DNA from: Bacteroidota bacterium
Lineage (GTDB): Bacteria; Bacteroidota; Bacteroidia; UKL13-3
Assembly (NCBI GenBank): GCA_947492885.1
Contig: CANLPK010000008.1
Location: 1-58,425, forward strand
Reading direction: 5' to 3'
Length of the DNA stretch: 58,425 bases
A program made the translations under genes and the position numbers. Shown here piece after piece: positions 10,027 to 18,911 of this stretch; the stretch's first letter is position 1, and each line of letters opens with the position of its first letter. The notes beneath the pieces are model-generated. The model did not search any database, was not told the DNA's origin, and worked only from the letters and a program-made list of their open reading frames with translations.

Positions 10027-10247
10027 ATAGATTTGATTTGAATAATTTGTCAAATAAAGCAATTAAAGGTAGAAAATAGTGTAATTGAAAAATATAATAC
10101 AATCTTAATTTGCTCCTTACTTAACTAGAGCTAATCATCGTTTTGTAAACATTAGCGATTCCCTGCTGCGATAATCGGAAGGATTAACAGGCGAAACATT
10201 CTCTAAAATTTCTTTTCTTTGCACCTCGATTTAAATCTAAGATTCTA

Positions 10248-11429
10248 ATGACTATACAAGCATCACAAAATAAAGGATGGCGTTTTGAAAGTAACGAACG
10301 TAAATACCTCGACGAAGTACTCAGTTCAGGATTCGGAGCAGGGGAGAGTGGTACCTTCAATGAGCGCTTAGAGCGCATGTTCGCCGATCGTCACAATCAA
10401 CAATACGCAATCACGGCCAATAGTGGTACAAGTACCTTACATATGGGCTTATATGCTGGCGATATCAAAGCTGGCGATGAAGTTTTAATCCCCACCATTG
10501 GCCCAGCCATGACGGGTTATAGCGTATGGCAGGCAGGAGCTACTCCGGTGTATGTAGATGCCAATCCTCATACCTTCTTGATGGATGTAGATGATGCACG
10601 TAAAAAAATAACTCCGAAAACAAAAGCCATCATGCCAGTTCATATCTATGGCCTGATGTGCGATATGACCGCGGTAATGGCTCTGGCTATGGAGTTTAAC
10701 TTGCATGTGGTAGAAGATTGCGCACAGTGTATGTTTGCACACGATGAGCAAGGCCGTTTGGCTGGAACCATCGGCCACGTGGGTAGCTGGAGTTTCGAAA
10801 ACAGCAAGCACCTAAGCACAGGCGATGGTGGTATCGTTGCCACAGATGATGAAGAAATGGCTACCAAAATGCGTCAGTTCGGTGGTGTAGGATTCAAAAA
10901 TATTAAAGCAGGAAGTGGTAAGGTGCGTATCGATCGTAACTTATTTCAAAACCCAAACTGGGAACGCCACAATATCATGGCATATAATTATCGCTTGCCA
11001 GAACTATGTGCTGCCGTGGGTTTAGCACAGCTTGAAAAAGCCGACTGGCTCTGCGATTTGCGTGTGCTCATGGGTGAAGCATATACAAAAGCCATTGGAA
11101 ATAACGAAATGCTCGTGCCACAACAAGTGCCTGCAGGCTTCAAACATTCATACTATACTTTTGGTGCTTTGTTCAATCCAAACTTAGGTGTAGCCTGGGA
11201 AGAGTTTCGCTTGAAGTATATGGAATTTGGTGGAGATGGAATTTTCGCTGCATGGCAAAGTGTGAATAAAGAACCTGCCTTCAAAGGGGTGGGATGGGGC
11301 GAAGTACCGGTAGCCGAAAAGTTACAACGCAACCTAATGCAGTTCACTACCAACCAGCGCGATGAAGCCGAACGAAATAAGCAAGCCGAAATCTTGAGCA
11401 AGACCTTAGACTTCTTTAAGAAGCACTAA
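10248..11429 (+). CDS. DegT/DnrJ/EryC1/StrS-family PLP aminotransferase
   Basis: 393 residues, the usual family length. Seen: TANSGTSTLHMGL (57-69), the phosphate-binding loop; EVLIPTIGPAMTGYSVWQAGATPVYVD (78-104); VVEDCAQ with Asp157, which pairs with the pyridine nitrogen; and SWSFENSKHLSTGDGGIV (180-197), where Lys187 is the expected Schiff-base lysine. Known: these enzymes mostly aminate keto-sugars on nucleotide carriers for cell-surface glycans or antibiotics. The substrate is not visible, and no other sugar-nucleotide gene is adjacent (manC is 42 kb away). It starts at the ATG at 10248, with TTTCTTTGC, an imperfect -7-like box, about 28 bases upstream. It is convergent with the rhodanese-thioredoxin gene, 7 bases apart. 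Confidence 0.88.
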   Translation: MTIQASQNKGWRFESNERKYLDEVLSSGFGAGESGTFNERLERMFADRHNQQYAITANSGTSTLHMGLYAGDIKAGDEVLIPTIGPAMTGYSVWQAGATPVYVDANPHTFLMDVDDARKKITPKTKAIMPVHIYGLMCDMTAVMALAMEFNLHVVEDCAQCMFAHDEQGRLAGTIGHVGSWSFENSKHLSTGDGGIVATDDEEMATKMRQFGGVGFKNIKAGSGKVRIDRNLFQNPNWERHNIMAYNYRLPELCAAVGLAQLEKADWLCDLRVLMGEAYTKAIGNNEMLVPQQVPAGFKHSYYTFGALFNPNLGVAWEEFRLKYMEFGGDGIFAAWQSVNKEPAFKGVGWGEVPVAEKLQRNLMQFTTNQRDEAERNKQAEILSKTLDFFKKH

Positions 11430-11436
11430 GCAACAG

Positions 11437-12183
11437 TTATTTCTGCGATTCTATAATTACCATCAACGCAATTTTATCGAGGGCGCCTTCATTGCGCCAT
11501 ACCTCTTTTCCTTGTTTGTATAAAATGAGGGTGGGCAGGTTTGCAATCTTTAAATTGCTGGCTAGGTCCTTATTATTATCGAAATTTATTTTAATAAGTT
11601 CCATCTTATCTTTTTGTTCGGTAGCCAGTTCCTCAAGTATCGGAGCCATCGTTTTACATGGTCCACACCAGGGGGCATTGAAATCAACCAATATGAGTTT
11701 ACTCGATGTAACTTTTGAATTATAATCTTGTAGGTTCATGCCTTGTATCTGCTCGTTCTTATCAGGGGTGACTTCTGTCTTACCCGCTTTGAGCCAGGCA
11801 CGCATCCCGCCTTCCATCTCGTAAATTTCGGTATAGCCCGCTTTGGTCATGGCAGCAGCAGCTTCATGGCTTCTTCCTCCCGACATACAATACACAAACG
11901 TAGGTTTCGTTTTGTCCATTGCATTTATTTTCTGATCGAAGTCGGTACCATTCCAGTCAATATTTACGGCACTCAATAAATGTCCGCCTTCAAATTCTTC
12001 GGCGGTACGCACATCAATAATTTGTGGGTTGGTAGTGGCATTTAATTTCTCTTCAAACTGGTTTATAGAAATTACCCCAGTAGGAGTTTCTTTAGGCTTG
12101 GGATTTGGGGTATTGCAAGCATTCAAACTCATCATAGCCCATGCAAAAAATATAAAACAGAAGTACTGGTAATTTAATTTCAT
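11437..12183 (-). CDS. Rhodanese-thioredoxin fusion lipoprotein
   Basis: 248 residues from the ATG at 12183 (an upstream in-frame start would add 7 residues before the signal). Seen: a lipoprotein signal ending SLNAC with Cys23 as the lipid site; a rhodanese domain at about 37-135 with IIDVRTAEEF and active loop CMSGGRS (Cys99); and a thioredoxin domain at about 148-248 with VDFNAPWCGPCKTMAP (Cys173, Cys176) and the cis-proline loop NLPTLIL. Known: rhodanese cysteines carry persulfide and thioredoxin CGPC pairs reduce disulfides. Inferred: a periplasmic, membrane-anchored persulfide or disulfide reductase in which the two domains may pass sulfur or electrons to each other. Both active sites look intact. 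A TAnnTTTG box lies 18 bases upstream. Confidence 0.88.
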   Translation of the reverse strand: MKLNYQYFCFIFFAWAMMSLNACNTPNPKPKETPTGVISINQFEEKLNATTNPQIIDVRTAEEFEGGHLLSAVNIDWNGTDFDQKINAMDKTKPTFVYCMSGGRSHEAAAAMTKAGYTEIYEMEGGMRAWLKAGKTEVTPDKNEQIQGMNLQDYNSKVTSSKLILVDFNAPWCGPCKTMAPILEELATEQKDKMELIKINFDNNKDLASNLKIANLPTLILYKQGKEVWRNEGALDKIALMVIIESQK

Positions 12184-12201
12184 TTCAAGTGACATAGATA
12201 A

Positions 12202-12209
12202 CAAAGGTA
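12202..12209 (-). promoter_or_regulatory. Bacteroidota -7 promoter box (TACCTTTG) of the rhodanese-thioredoxin gene
   Basis: Minus-strand exact TAnnTTTG match, 18 bases before the ATG at 12183. A TTTG lies upstream (12228-12225) but only 15 bases away, shorter than the usual 19-23, so it is not claimed as the -33 element. Confidence 0.45.
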
Positions 12210-12267
12210 ACCAAAATCGTTTGGCAAATTTTAGGGCTTTGTTATGAAATTAATAGGAGGGAGGCTC

Positions 12268-14364
12268 TTAATGCACCACAAATATTTTATGCACTTGCTC
12301 CTGGCACTGAATAAAATAAACCCCTTCAGCATAATTAGAAAGGTCGATGTGAGCCGTTCCTTCATTATCGGTAGTGCAGGACATGCATAATTTACCCTGC
12401 AGATCATACAATGCAATGGGCAATATCTCATCAGTATTCATAGTACGAATCAATACCAACCCATTCGCAGGATTGGGCGTGATTTGTAAGCTTCTATTTT
12501 TAGTTGTTTGAGCGATGCCCGTAGTGATGGTAATCGATTTAGAAATAGAATCAGTACCACAGGCATCGGTGATAATTAGTTTTACTGAATAGGTATTGGT
12601 GTAAGGATAATGATGCGATGGATTGGGCAATGAACTCGTTGCACTGCCATCCCCAAAATTCCATTGATAGGTAATTGAATTTCGCCCACTAATACTGGGA
12701 GTGAATGCATACGTATTATTGGAATTAGTACTGCTGAAATTTATTGTAGGTTTCAATCCGAAAGCCGTATCAGATGCTATGAGACTATTATTACTTATAT
12801 TACTATCTCCGTTTAATTGTATGGATACATTGAAAATATTCGTTCCCAGATTGGGTAAATTAATATTCGTAAAGCTGATTAACTGGCTCGTTCCAAAAGG
12901 CAGTGCAATGGTATTATTTTTAGAAATGCTATAGGTATTCGCACCTGTAATTTGCAATTGTACTTTTATGGAGTCGAGAGCAATTTTTGTGTTTCCATTA
13001 TTACTCAAAAGGACACTCACCGTTTGATTGTTTCCAAGAGCACCGCATTTACTCGATGGGATGGTAAGCGCGCTGAGTGCGGCATCCAGCGGGTCGCCCT
13101 GGTAACGCATCACTGCAAAATCCTGTGTTGCCATACCGCCTAAAACAATTTTGCCGTCGGGTTGAAGCAGCATCGAGGTGGCATAATCGTAGCCTGTACT
13201 AAGGGCTGTAGCCACCTTTCCATTGATTCCAAAAGTAGAATCAATTACACCATTACTGCGAACACGTATCAATGCAATATCGGTCGAAAGTGAATCCACC
13301 GAGCCCGCCACAACAATTTTTCCATCGGTTTGTAATGCAACAGCATAGGCTTGTTCGGCCTGGTTACTAAAATTATAAAATTTATAACCCCCATTCCCAA
13401 ATGTATTATCGAGCAATCCTGTTGACGAATATCGCGCAATCAAAAAATCAGCATTGGTATTCCCCGCTTGTCCTACCACCACCATTTTACCATCGGGCTG
13501 TAATACTACCGAAGTAAGTTGATCGCCATTGGCGCTAAATGCCTTTACTACTTTTCCTGAATTGCCAAAACTATTATCAGGAAAGCCATTGGTATCGAGA
13601 CGAAGCAAAGCCACCTTGGGAATATAAGTGGTGGTATTGGCGCTTAATCCTACGATTACTGCCTTGCCATCGGGTTGAATTTTAATATGTGTTGGAATAT
13701 CTTCAGATGCAGAAGTCATCGCTACCAGGGCAATCCCTGCAGCAGCGTAATTTATATCGGTACTACCATCATTATTAAAACGTACCACAGCAAAATCTTG
13801 ATCGCTGCCATTAGAGGTAGAGCCACATAATAGAATTTTACCATTGGCTTGTAATGCAATACTATTAGCGAAATTATCATCGCCTAAATTTTTTGTGATA
13901 ATGCCGTAGGTGCCAAAAGTACTATCGGGGGTACCATTGGTATTGAATCGTAGCAATACAAAATCGAAATCGGTACTAATAAAAGCAAAGCCACCTACAA
14001 TAATTTTCCCATCGGGCTGAATGGCTATACAACTGGCTTCATTATCGTCGGATAAGCCAATGGAGTCGGTTACTATACCTCCAACTCCAAAACTCGAATC
14101 GAGGGTGCCGTTGGTTTTATAACGCAATACATTGATATAGTATTTGCCGATGATGGAATTATAGCTAGAACCCGTGGCGACTACCTTACCATCGCTTTGA
14201 ATGGCAATTGATGAAATCTGACTAAATATATCGGGGCCTTGTGTGGTGATTGCTATGCCCCCACTGCCATATTTTAAATCGAGCTTACCTGCTTGCGCCC
14301 ATAACGTGGAATTTCCAGTGAATAGGAGTGTCAAAAGACAGGAAAACGTAAACAACTGTTTCAT
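12268..14364 (-). CDS. Delta-60-repeat protein with PKD domain and T9SS type A sorting domain
   Basis: 698 residues from the ATG at 14364 (a TTG 21 bases upstream is less likely). Seen: signal peptide MKQLFTFSCLLTLLFTGNST ending at LWAQ; about seven delta-60 repeats, each carrying D-x-FG-x-x-G and a following LQPDGK(I/V)V(V/L)xG strand; a CARDB-like beta domain around residues 425-540; one PKD module with WNFGDGSATS; and a C-terminal sorting domain (ITPNPANGLVLI ... LYDLQGKL ... LSNYAEGVYFIQC). Known: the last block directs T9SS export and anchoring; delta-60 repeats are beta-propeller-like and of unknown function. Inferred: a surface or released protein. It has no operon partner, and an imperfect -7 box (TACCTTCG) sits about 30 bases upstream. 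Confidence 0.88.
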   Translation of the reverse strand: MKQLFTFSCLLTLLFTGNSTLWAQAGKLDLKYGSGGIAITTQGPDIFSQISSIAIQSDGKVVATGSSYNSIIGKYYINVLRYKTNGTLDSSFGVGGIVTDSIGLSDDNEASCIAIQPDGKIIVGGFAFISTDFDFVLLRFNTNGTPDSTFGTYGIITKNLGDDNFANSIALQANGKILLCGSTSNGSDQDFAVVRFNNDGSTDINYAAAGIALVAMTSASEDIPTHIKIQPDGKAVIVGLSANTTTYIPKVALLRLDTNGFPDNSFGNSGKVVKAFSANGDQLTSVVLQPDGKMVVVGQAGNTNADFLIARYSSTGLLDNTFGNGGYKFYNFSNQAEQAYAVALQTDGKIVVAGSVDSLSTDIALIRVRSNGVIDSTFGINGKVATALSTGYDYATSMLLQPDGKIVLGGMATQDFAVMRYQGDPLDAALSALTIPSSKCGALGNNQTVSVLLSNNGNTKIALDSIKVQLQITGANTYSISKNNTIALPFGTSQLISFTNINLPNLGTNIFNVSIQLNGDSNISNNSLIASDTAFGLKPTINFSSTNSNNTYAFTPSISGRNSITYQWNFGDGSATSSLPNPSHHYPYTNTYSVKLIITDACGTDSISKSITITTGIAQTTKNRSLQITPNPANGLVLIRTMNTDEILPIALYDLQGKLCMSCTTDNEGTAHIDLSNYAEGVYFIQCQEQVHKIFVVH

Positions 14365-14550
14365 TTTATTAAAGGAGCAATTCAAATAAAATTCGAAGGT
14401 AGTCGTTTTATTGATATTACAAACCTACGGTAGTTTTAACTCGAAGAAGTGAATTCTACTGATTGATGAGATTACAAATTAAAATTATAATGAATTGTAA
14501 TAATTGGTGTCAGAACTTTTATACTTCAGTTTATTTTACTTTTTTGCGGT

Positions 14551-14892
14551 ATGAAAAAAGTCTTATATACTGTGGCCGTCATTGCAGGCTCCATCTTTTT
14601 AATTCAATGTGCAGCAGGAAAGAAAAGTGCTGCGAATAATGCAAAATCAGCCCTACTGGTAGTTGCCGAAAAGCGCTGGCCTGGGGTAACCCAACACGAT
14701 TTAGATAGTGGTCGCACTATTTTTACTACCCGTTGTTCCCAGTGTCATTTGCCAAAGAATATTGCCGATAAAACTGAGGCGCAATGGGAACCCATTCTCA
14801 ACAAAATGGCACCAATGGCCAAATTGGCTCCCGAACAAAAAGAACTACTCACTCGCTATGTGCTTGCAGCTAGAGCACTTGTTGTGAAATAG
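14551..14892 (+). CDS. Small haem c lipoprotein (monohaem cytochrome c-like)
   Basis: 113 residues. Seen: signal ending FLIQC with Cys20 as the likely lipid site; one haem c attachment motif CSQCH at 62-66 preceded by SGRTIFTTR, as in class I cytochromes c; and methionines at 86 and 89 (NKMAPMAKL) that could be the sixth haem ligand. Known: such domains carry electrons in the periplasm. Partners are not visible, because neighbours on both sides belong to other systems. The gene is convergent with tssR, and both appear to share the hairpin terminator at 14910-14940. The start is at the only reasonable ATG, just after a T-rich ...TACTTTTTTGC sequence resembling a promoter. Confidence 0.85.
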   Translation: MKKVLYTVAVIAGSIFLIQCAAGKKSAANNAKSALLVVAEKRWPGVTQHDLDSGRTIFTTRCSQCHLPKNIADKTEAQWEPILNKMAPMAKLAPEQKELLTRYVLAARALVVK

Positions 14893-14909
14893 TTGGGAAT
14901 AAATGGCAT

Positions 14910-14940
14910 AAAAAAAGGCGCTTCATCAGCGCCTTTTTTT
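14910..14940. terminator. Bidirectional Rho-independent terminator between the cytochrome gene and tssR
   Basis: Seen: A7-GGCGC-TTCATCA-GCGCC-T7. The five-base GC stem is extended by A/T pairs and flanked by A and T runs, so it works as an intrinsic terminator on both strands. It sits exactly between two convergent stops (14892 plus, 14956 minus). Confidence 0.85.
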
Positions 14941-14955
14941 ATGGGTTATATTTTT

Positions 14956-17367
14956 TTATGGGAGAATATTTTCTGGTAACCAATAGTAACGTAAGTCGTT
15001 ATTGTCAAAATAACTCTTCTCATCATTACGAATTGATTTCAATAAATTCAATTTGTTCTTCATGTAATCCATGAGCTGCAATAACTGAGCATCGGTTACC
15101 ACTTTTCGGTTTTCCAAATCGGAGATGGTGTACTTCTTCATAAATTCACTTCGTGATGGAATACCGGTTACTTTCTCTAAGATGGCACTCAGGTTGGTAT
15201 TGAGCATTTCTTTCTCACCTCTACTACCAATGTATTTCAAGATGAGTTCCTTATATACATCTACTAGTTTTTCGCGAAGCTGGCTACCCGTTTCATTGAT
15301 TACTACGGCCTCCAAGGCTTTCTTTAAATCGGTGTATTCGTCTTCATCTACAAACAAAATGTATTTATATAGTGGATATTGCATCCCTTTCACATCAAGG
15401 GTGGTATAGGCCTTTATAAAGAATTGATAATTGTCGTCGGTATATTTTTTAATTACCTCTTCGTTGGTAACATCTGTACCTAATTTACTTAGATAATAAA
15501 TTACCGCAGCATTCAATTTCTTTTCACTTCGTTCACCCACCCCACTTAATTGTGCATCAAGTTCTGCCAATCGAGCTTCAATTCCATCATTCGCTTGTTG
15601 TATAAATGTACCAATACTACTTTCTAAATAGCTTGTTGACATTGGATTTCCTTTATCGGCGAAAATAATCATGCCTGGCAACGGGCTGGTAGCTGGATAT
15701 TGCAATTGATAAATATTTTTATCTTCTACTTGGCTAAATTCAGGCTCTACTACCTTACCCGCAATTTTCGGATCACGTTTACGTACTTCATCAGCAATGG
15801 CTTTTGAAGAGGCGGTAATCAGGGTACGCGACTGACGTAAGAAATCGTCATAGCTTTTATCATTGGCATTATTTACTTGAAATACCAAGAGGCGGGTTTC
15901 AGTTTCGGCAATGAGTTTGGTTACTTGCTCATCGTTGAATCCTTTAGGGTCTTGCTTGCGATTTCCTGCATTACCAATCAAGATAATCATATTGGTTTCA
16001 TCCTTATGGTCGGCTAACATACGTAGGGCTTTATTCAATCCGTAGTATACAGCTTGTGGCTTTTCTTTATCGAAACAATCTTTGGTATCGGTAGAAGCTT
16101 CAGTGAAGAAATCGATTACTGGTGAAATATTTGGTGATAAATCGAGTATCTCCACATCACGTTTTTTAGTAGGGCATTTTTCTTCAGCATAATCGCGATA
16201 CACCACGGCACCAAAGCGGAATTTATTTTTATTGTCTTCGGTAACGAAGTTCAATGTTTTCTTAATTGAATTGATGATAGGTTCATAATATCCATTCATG
16301 CTATTGCCACCATCCATTACAAACACAATATTGATACTTCTGATTTTTGGACGGAGGTCATTGTATTTCTTTTCGATGGCGAGTTGCTCGGAAGTTTTGA
16401 TTGCTGTTGCTCCCGTTTTATCGAAGATATTCGTGATCAATCCAGTCTCTAAAATATTATTAGGGAACTTTTGTAATACAGGGAAACGTTTCCACTCTGG
16501 TGCAAAACGCACTGAATAGGGGTCCTCATTCCAAATACCTTGAACCTTATTACCTTTCATTACAGATAATACTTCCACCTCATTCTGCCATAAGGTAGCT
16601 TTTACACCGGTGTTTAAGCGCTCATCTGCAGCTCCCTTGTCCCAATTTGGTTCTAAGCACAAACGTTGTTCCCAGCGTTGCACAATACCGCTTGGCACCC
16701 AACCCAATAATTCACTTTTAATTGAAGAGGCGTTGGTTTGATAGGTTTTACCAATGAGGAAATTTTTTCCATCATCACTGGTCTTGTAAATGAACAAAAA
16801 CTGAAACAAGAAAATTCCATTCTTGTTCTCATCATGTAAATCGGGTGAATTATAAATACGAACTACATTTCCATCACGGATATATTTTCCAGGATTTAAC
16901 AATGCATTTTTATCGTTACTAATAGCAAGTGCTTTGATGGTGAATCCTTGAGAACTTACCAAAGCATGTTTCCATAATAGCATTTTCTTTTTCTCTACCC
17001 AACCCATATCGATGGCAGTATTTGCAATCTTGCGAGCTGTTTTGCTGGTTGACAAGAAAATTGATGGATCATGTTTTACCAAGTGCAGGTAATCGCCTTT
17101 TTCTTCAATAACATAGAATGCTTCTAGGAAGCTTAAGGTTTTAAAATTGGCTTTCGCATCCGCTTTCGTGTAGGATTGGATACCATCACGATCGGCGTAT
17201 ACTACCCAATCGCTTCCGCTGGTTCCTTCGCTTTTGGCAAGTACATTGCCATTGGGTTTATTATATTCATTGGGATAGTTCAATACTCTGGAACCTGATG
17301 GCACTTGAGCCCAAAGACTGATGTTGATGAGTACTATAAATAGTGTGAGAGAAAATTTAAACTTCAT
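14956..17367 (-). CDS. tssR: Type VI secretion protein TssR (subtype iii), von Willebrand A-like domain
   Basis: 803 residues with a signal peptide (MKFKFSLTLFIVLINISLWA), so periplasmic or outer-membrane associated. Seen: an SH3-like/beta N-terminal half; a von Willebrand A-type domain from about residue 344 (SINIVFVMDGGNSMNGYYEP), whose metal-site sequence is D352-G-G-N-S356 rather than canonical D-x-S-x-S; and a helical C-terminal third. Known: TssR is one of five proteins (TssN, O, P, Q, R) found only in Bacteroidota type VI systems, where they form the trans-envelope complex in place of TssJLM. Assignment rests on length, architecture and its place as last gene after the tssP-like and tssQ-like genes. 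It lies 11 bases after tssQ, so co-transcription is near certain. Confidence 0.75.
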   Translation of the reverse strand: MKFKFSLTLFIVLINISLWAQVPSGSRVLNYPNEYNKPNGNVLAKSEGTSGSDWVVYADRDGIQSYTKADAKANFKTLSFLEAFYVIEEKGDYLHLVKHDPSIFLSTSKTARKIANTAIDMGWVEKKKMLLWKHALVSSQGFTIKALAISNDKNALLNPGKYIRDGNVVRIYNSPDLHDENKNGIFLFQFLFIYKTSDDGKNFLIGKTYQTNASSIKSELLGWVPSGIVQRWEQRLCLEPNWDKGAADERLNTGVKATLWQNEVEVLSVMKGNKVQGIWNEDPYSVRFAPEWKRFPVLQKFPNNILETGLITNIFDKTGATAIKTSEQLAIEKKYNDLRPKIRSINIVFVMDGGNSMNGYYEPIINSIKKTLNFVTEDNKNKFRFGAVVYRDYAEEKCPTKKRDVEILDLSPNISPVIDFFTEASTDTKDCFDKEKPQAVYYGLNKALRMLADHKDETNMIILIGNAGNRKQDPKGFNDEQVTKLIAETETRLLVFQVNNANDKSYDDFLRQSRTLITASSKAIADEVRKRDPKIAGKVVEPEFSQVEDKNIYQLQYPATSPLPGMIIFADKGNPMSTSYLESSIGTFIQQANDGIEARLAELDAQLSGVGERSEKKLNAAVIYYLSKLGTDVTNEEVIKKYTDDNYQFFIKAYTTLDVKGMQYPLYKYILFVDEDEYTDLKKALEAVVINETGSQLREKLVDVYKELILKYIGSRGEKEMLNTNLSAILEKVTGIPSRSEFMKKYTISDLENRKVVTDAQLLQLMDYMKNKLNLLKSIRNDEKSYFDNNDLRYYWLPENILP

Positions 17368-17378
17368 GATATCGCTAA

Positions 17379-18002
17379 TTATTTTACCTGTATGTAATTA
17401 TAGGTAATTCTTGACTGATTATTAAAATTGTTAACCTGCTTTAACAGGTCTTCTGTGAGTTTGTTTTGGGTATTGCTATAATAAATATTTACGGTAACTC
17501 GGCTTTCATCGGCACCTGTGATATAGGCTAGCTCACGAGGAAACATGCCCATTAAAATCGAAGGCTCATCCTTGGTAACATAATCGATAAGGTAGGTTTC
17601 TGTTACAAAGAAATTCACGGAGATGGTTCCTTTCAAGGTAAATTCTTTATCGAATAGGAGCGAACGCATCTGATGCTTATCAAGCCATACATTCGGTGTG
17701 CGAGAGTTCTTCTCGAATAAGCTATTAAGTATCTTGGTGCTATTTTCAGCTTTCTTGCTATAATCAAATTTAGCATCGTTGCTCCAATACAATAAAAATT
17801 TATTGGCAGGAGTGGCATTGTTTTTCTTCACCTCTGCCTCGAGTTTCTCGATGGCGTCGCCAGTAAGCGATACATTGCTTCCTCCTTTACTGTTTTCTAC
17901 GTAAAAGATCACAATATTGTTTACACTCTCCACCCTCGGTTTAAATATTTTAAAGGAGGTGAGTATAAGAAAAGAACAACAAATAATCAGTAGCTTTTTC
18001 AT
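17379..18002 (-). CDS. tssQ: TssQ-like periplasmic protein of the type VI locus
   Basis: 207 residues from the ATG at 18002; an upstream in-frame start would overlap tssP and disturb the signal. Seen: MKKLLIICCSFLILTSFKIF, a secretion signal in which Cys8/Cys9 lie too early for a proper lipobox. The body is mixed alpha/beta without a known motif, containing NNIVIFYVENSKGG and VTVNIYYSNTQNKL. Known: TssQ of Bacteroidota type VI systems is an outer-membrane lipoprotein of about this size that works with TssR. Here the assignment rests mainly on position between the tssP-like gene (8 bases) and tssR (11 bases). The lack of a clear lipobox is a departure: either it is not lipidated, or the true start differs. 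Confidence 0.55.
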   Translation of the reverse strand: MKKLLIICCSFLILTSFKIFKPRVESVNNIVIFYVENSKGGSNVSLTGDAIEKLEAEVKKNNATPANKFLLYWSNDAKFDYSKKAENSTKILNSLFEKNSRTPNVWLDKHQMRSLLFDKEFTLKGTISVNFFVTETYLIDYVTKDEPSILMGMFPRELAYITGADESRVTVNIYYSNTQNKLTEDLLKQVNNFNNQSRITYNYIQVK

Positions 18003-18010
18003 AATTAAAA

Positions 18011-18889
18011 TTAATTTTGAGTTACAGTGATTTTTGAAATACAACCATTACTACCATATTCCACTTTCACGTCGCCAAATTTAGTATTTCTTTGGATATC
18101 CAATTTCATACAATATGAGTAGATACTGGTATTCTTGCTTCCGTTGATTACAACAGATACATTATTATCATTACAGAAATAGGCTTTTAGCATAGGATAG
18201 TAAACCGATTCAAATTCGCCTGCTGTAATTTTTTCAAATTTCGATTTCAAGTCAGCACCCGATAATTTTGGAGCTGGAGCTCCACCTCCGCCTCCGGTAA
18301 CAGGCTTGGCCGTAACTGTAATCGCATGGCGTCCTTCAGCTTTGCTTGCATCTACGCGCAATACAATGGTGTATTTTCCTGGTTGGCTATAAGTATAGGT
18401 TGGGTTTTGTTCGAATTTATCATTGCTACCCGATTCGCCAAATTGCCATTCCCATTTGGTAGCCCCTTCAGTACTATTGCTGAATTGTACCGCATCGCCT
18501 ACCTGGCATGATGCTGGGCCAATAATAGCTACTGCCTTTTGCATGGTATCGTTGCTGCTGATATTTAAATCGCCCACTTTGATGGTGGTAGTTTCTGTAC
18601 ATTTTCCGTTGATGGTTAAGGTGATTGTAAATTCACCAGCGCTTTTAAATGTATAGTCACCGCTTTGATCTTCGCTTTTTCCTCCATCACCAAAATCCCA
18701 TTTCCAATCATTTGCTTCAGTGGTATTATCCTCAAAGTGGATACTTTCTCCTGCTAAAATACTATTGGATGAAATTCCGAAAATAAGTTTCGGGCATCCG
18801 CTATCTCCGCCCATAAACTTCTTAATGGCGAATATTCCTCCTGCCACTAAAACAATTGCTACTATGAGAATAATGTTCTTACGTTCCAT
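18011..18889 (-). CDS. tssP: TssP-like inner-membrane protein with two PKD-type domains
   Basis: 292 residues. Seen: one N-terminal membrane helix (IILIVAIVLVAGGIFAIKKF, residues about 5-24) without a cleavage site, so a bitopic protein facing the periplasm; PKD module 1 at about 35-105 (WKWDFGDGGKSED); PKD module 2 at about 120-195 (WEWQFGESGSND); a flexible TGGGGGAPAPK linker; and a C-terminal domain of about 85 residues. Known: TssP is a single-pass part of the TssNQOPR envelope complex. I infer the match from topology and gene order (after tssO, before tssQ). PKD folds are also very common in this phylum, so an accessory PKD protein cannot be excluded. The gap to the barrel gene upstream is 22 bases, and to tssQ 8 bases. 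Confidence 0.6.
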   Translation of the reverse strand: MERKNIILIVAIVLVAGGIFAIKKFMGGDSGCPKLIFGISSNSILAGESIHFEDNTTEANDWKWDFGDGGKSEDQSGDYTFKSAGEFTITLTINGKCTETTTIKVGDLNISSNDTMQKAVAIIGPASCQVGDAVQFSNSTEGATKWEWQFGESGSNDKFEQNPTYTYSQPGKYTIVLRVDASKAEGRHAITVTAKPVTGGGGGAPAPKLSGADLKSKFEKITAGEFESVYYPMLKAYFCNDNNVSVVINGSKNTSIYSYCMKLDIQRNTKFGDVKVEYGSNGCISKITVTQN

Positions 18890-18911
18890 GCTTTATAAAA
18901 ATTTAATATAT

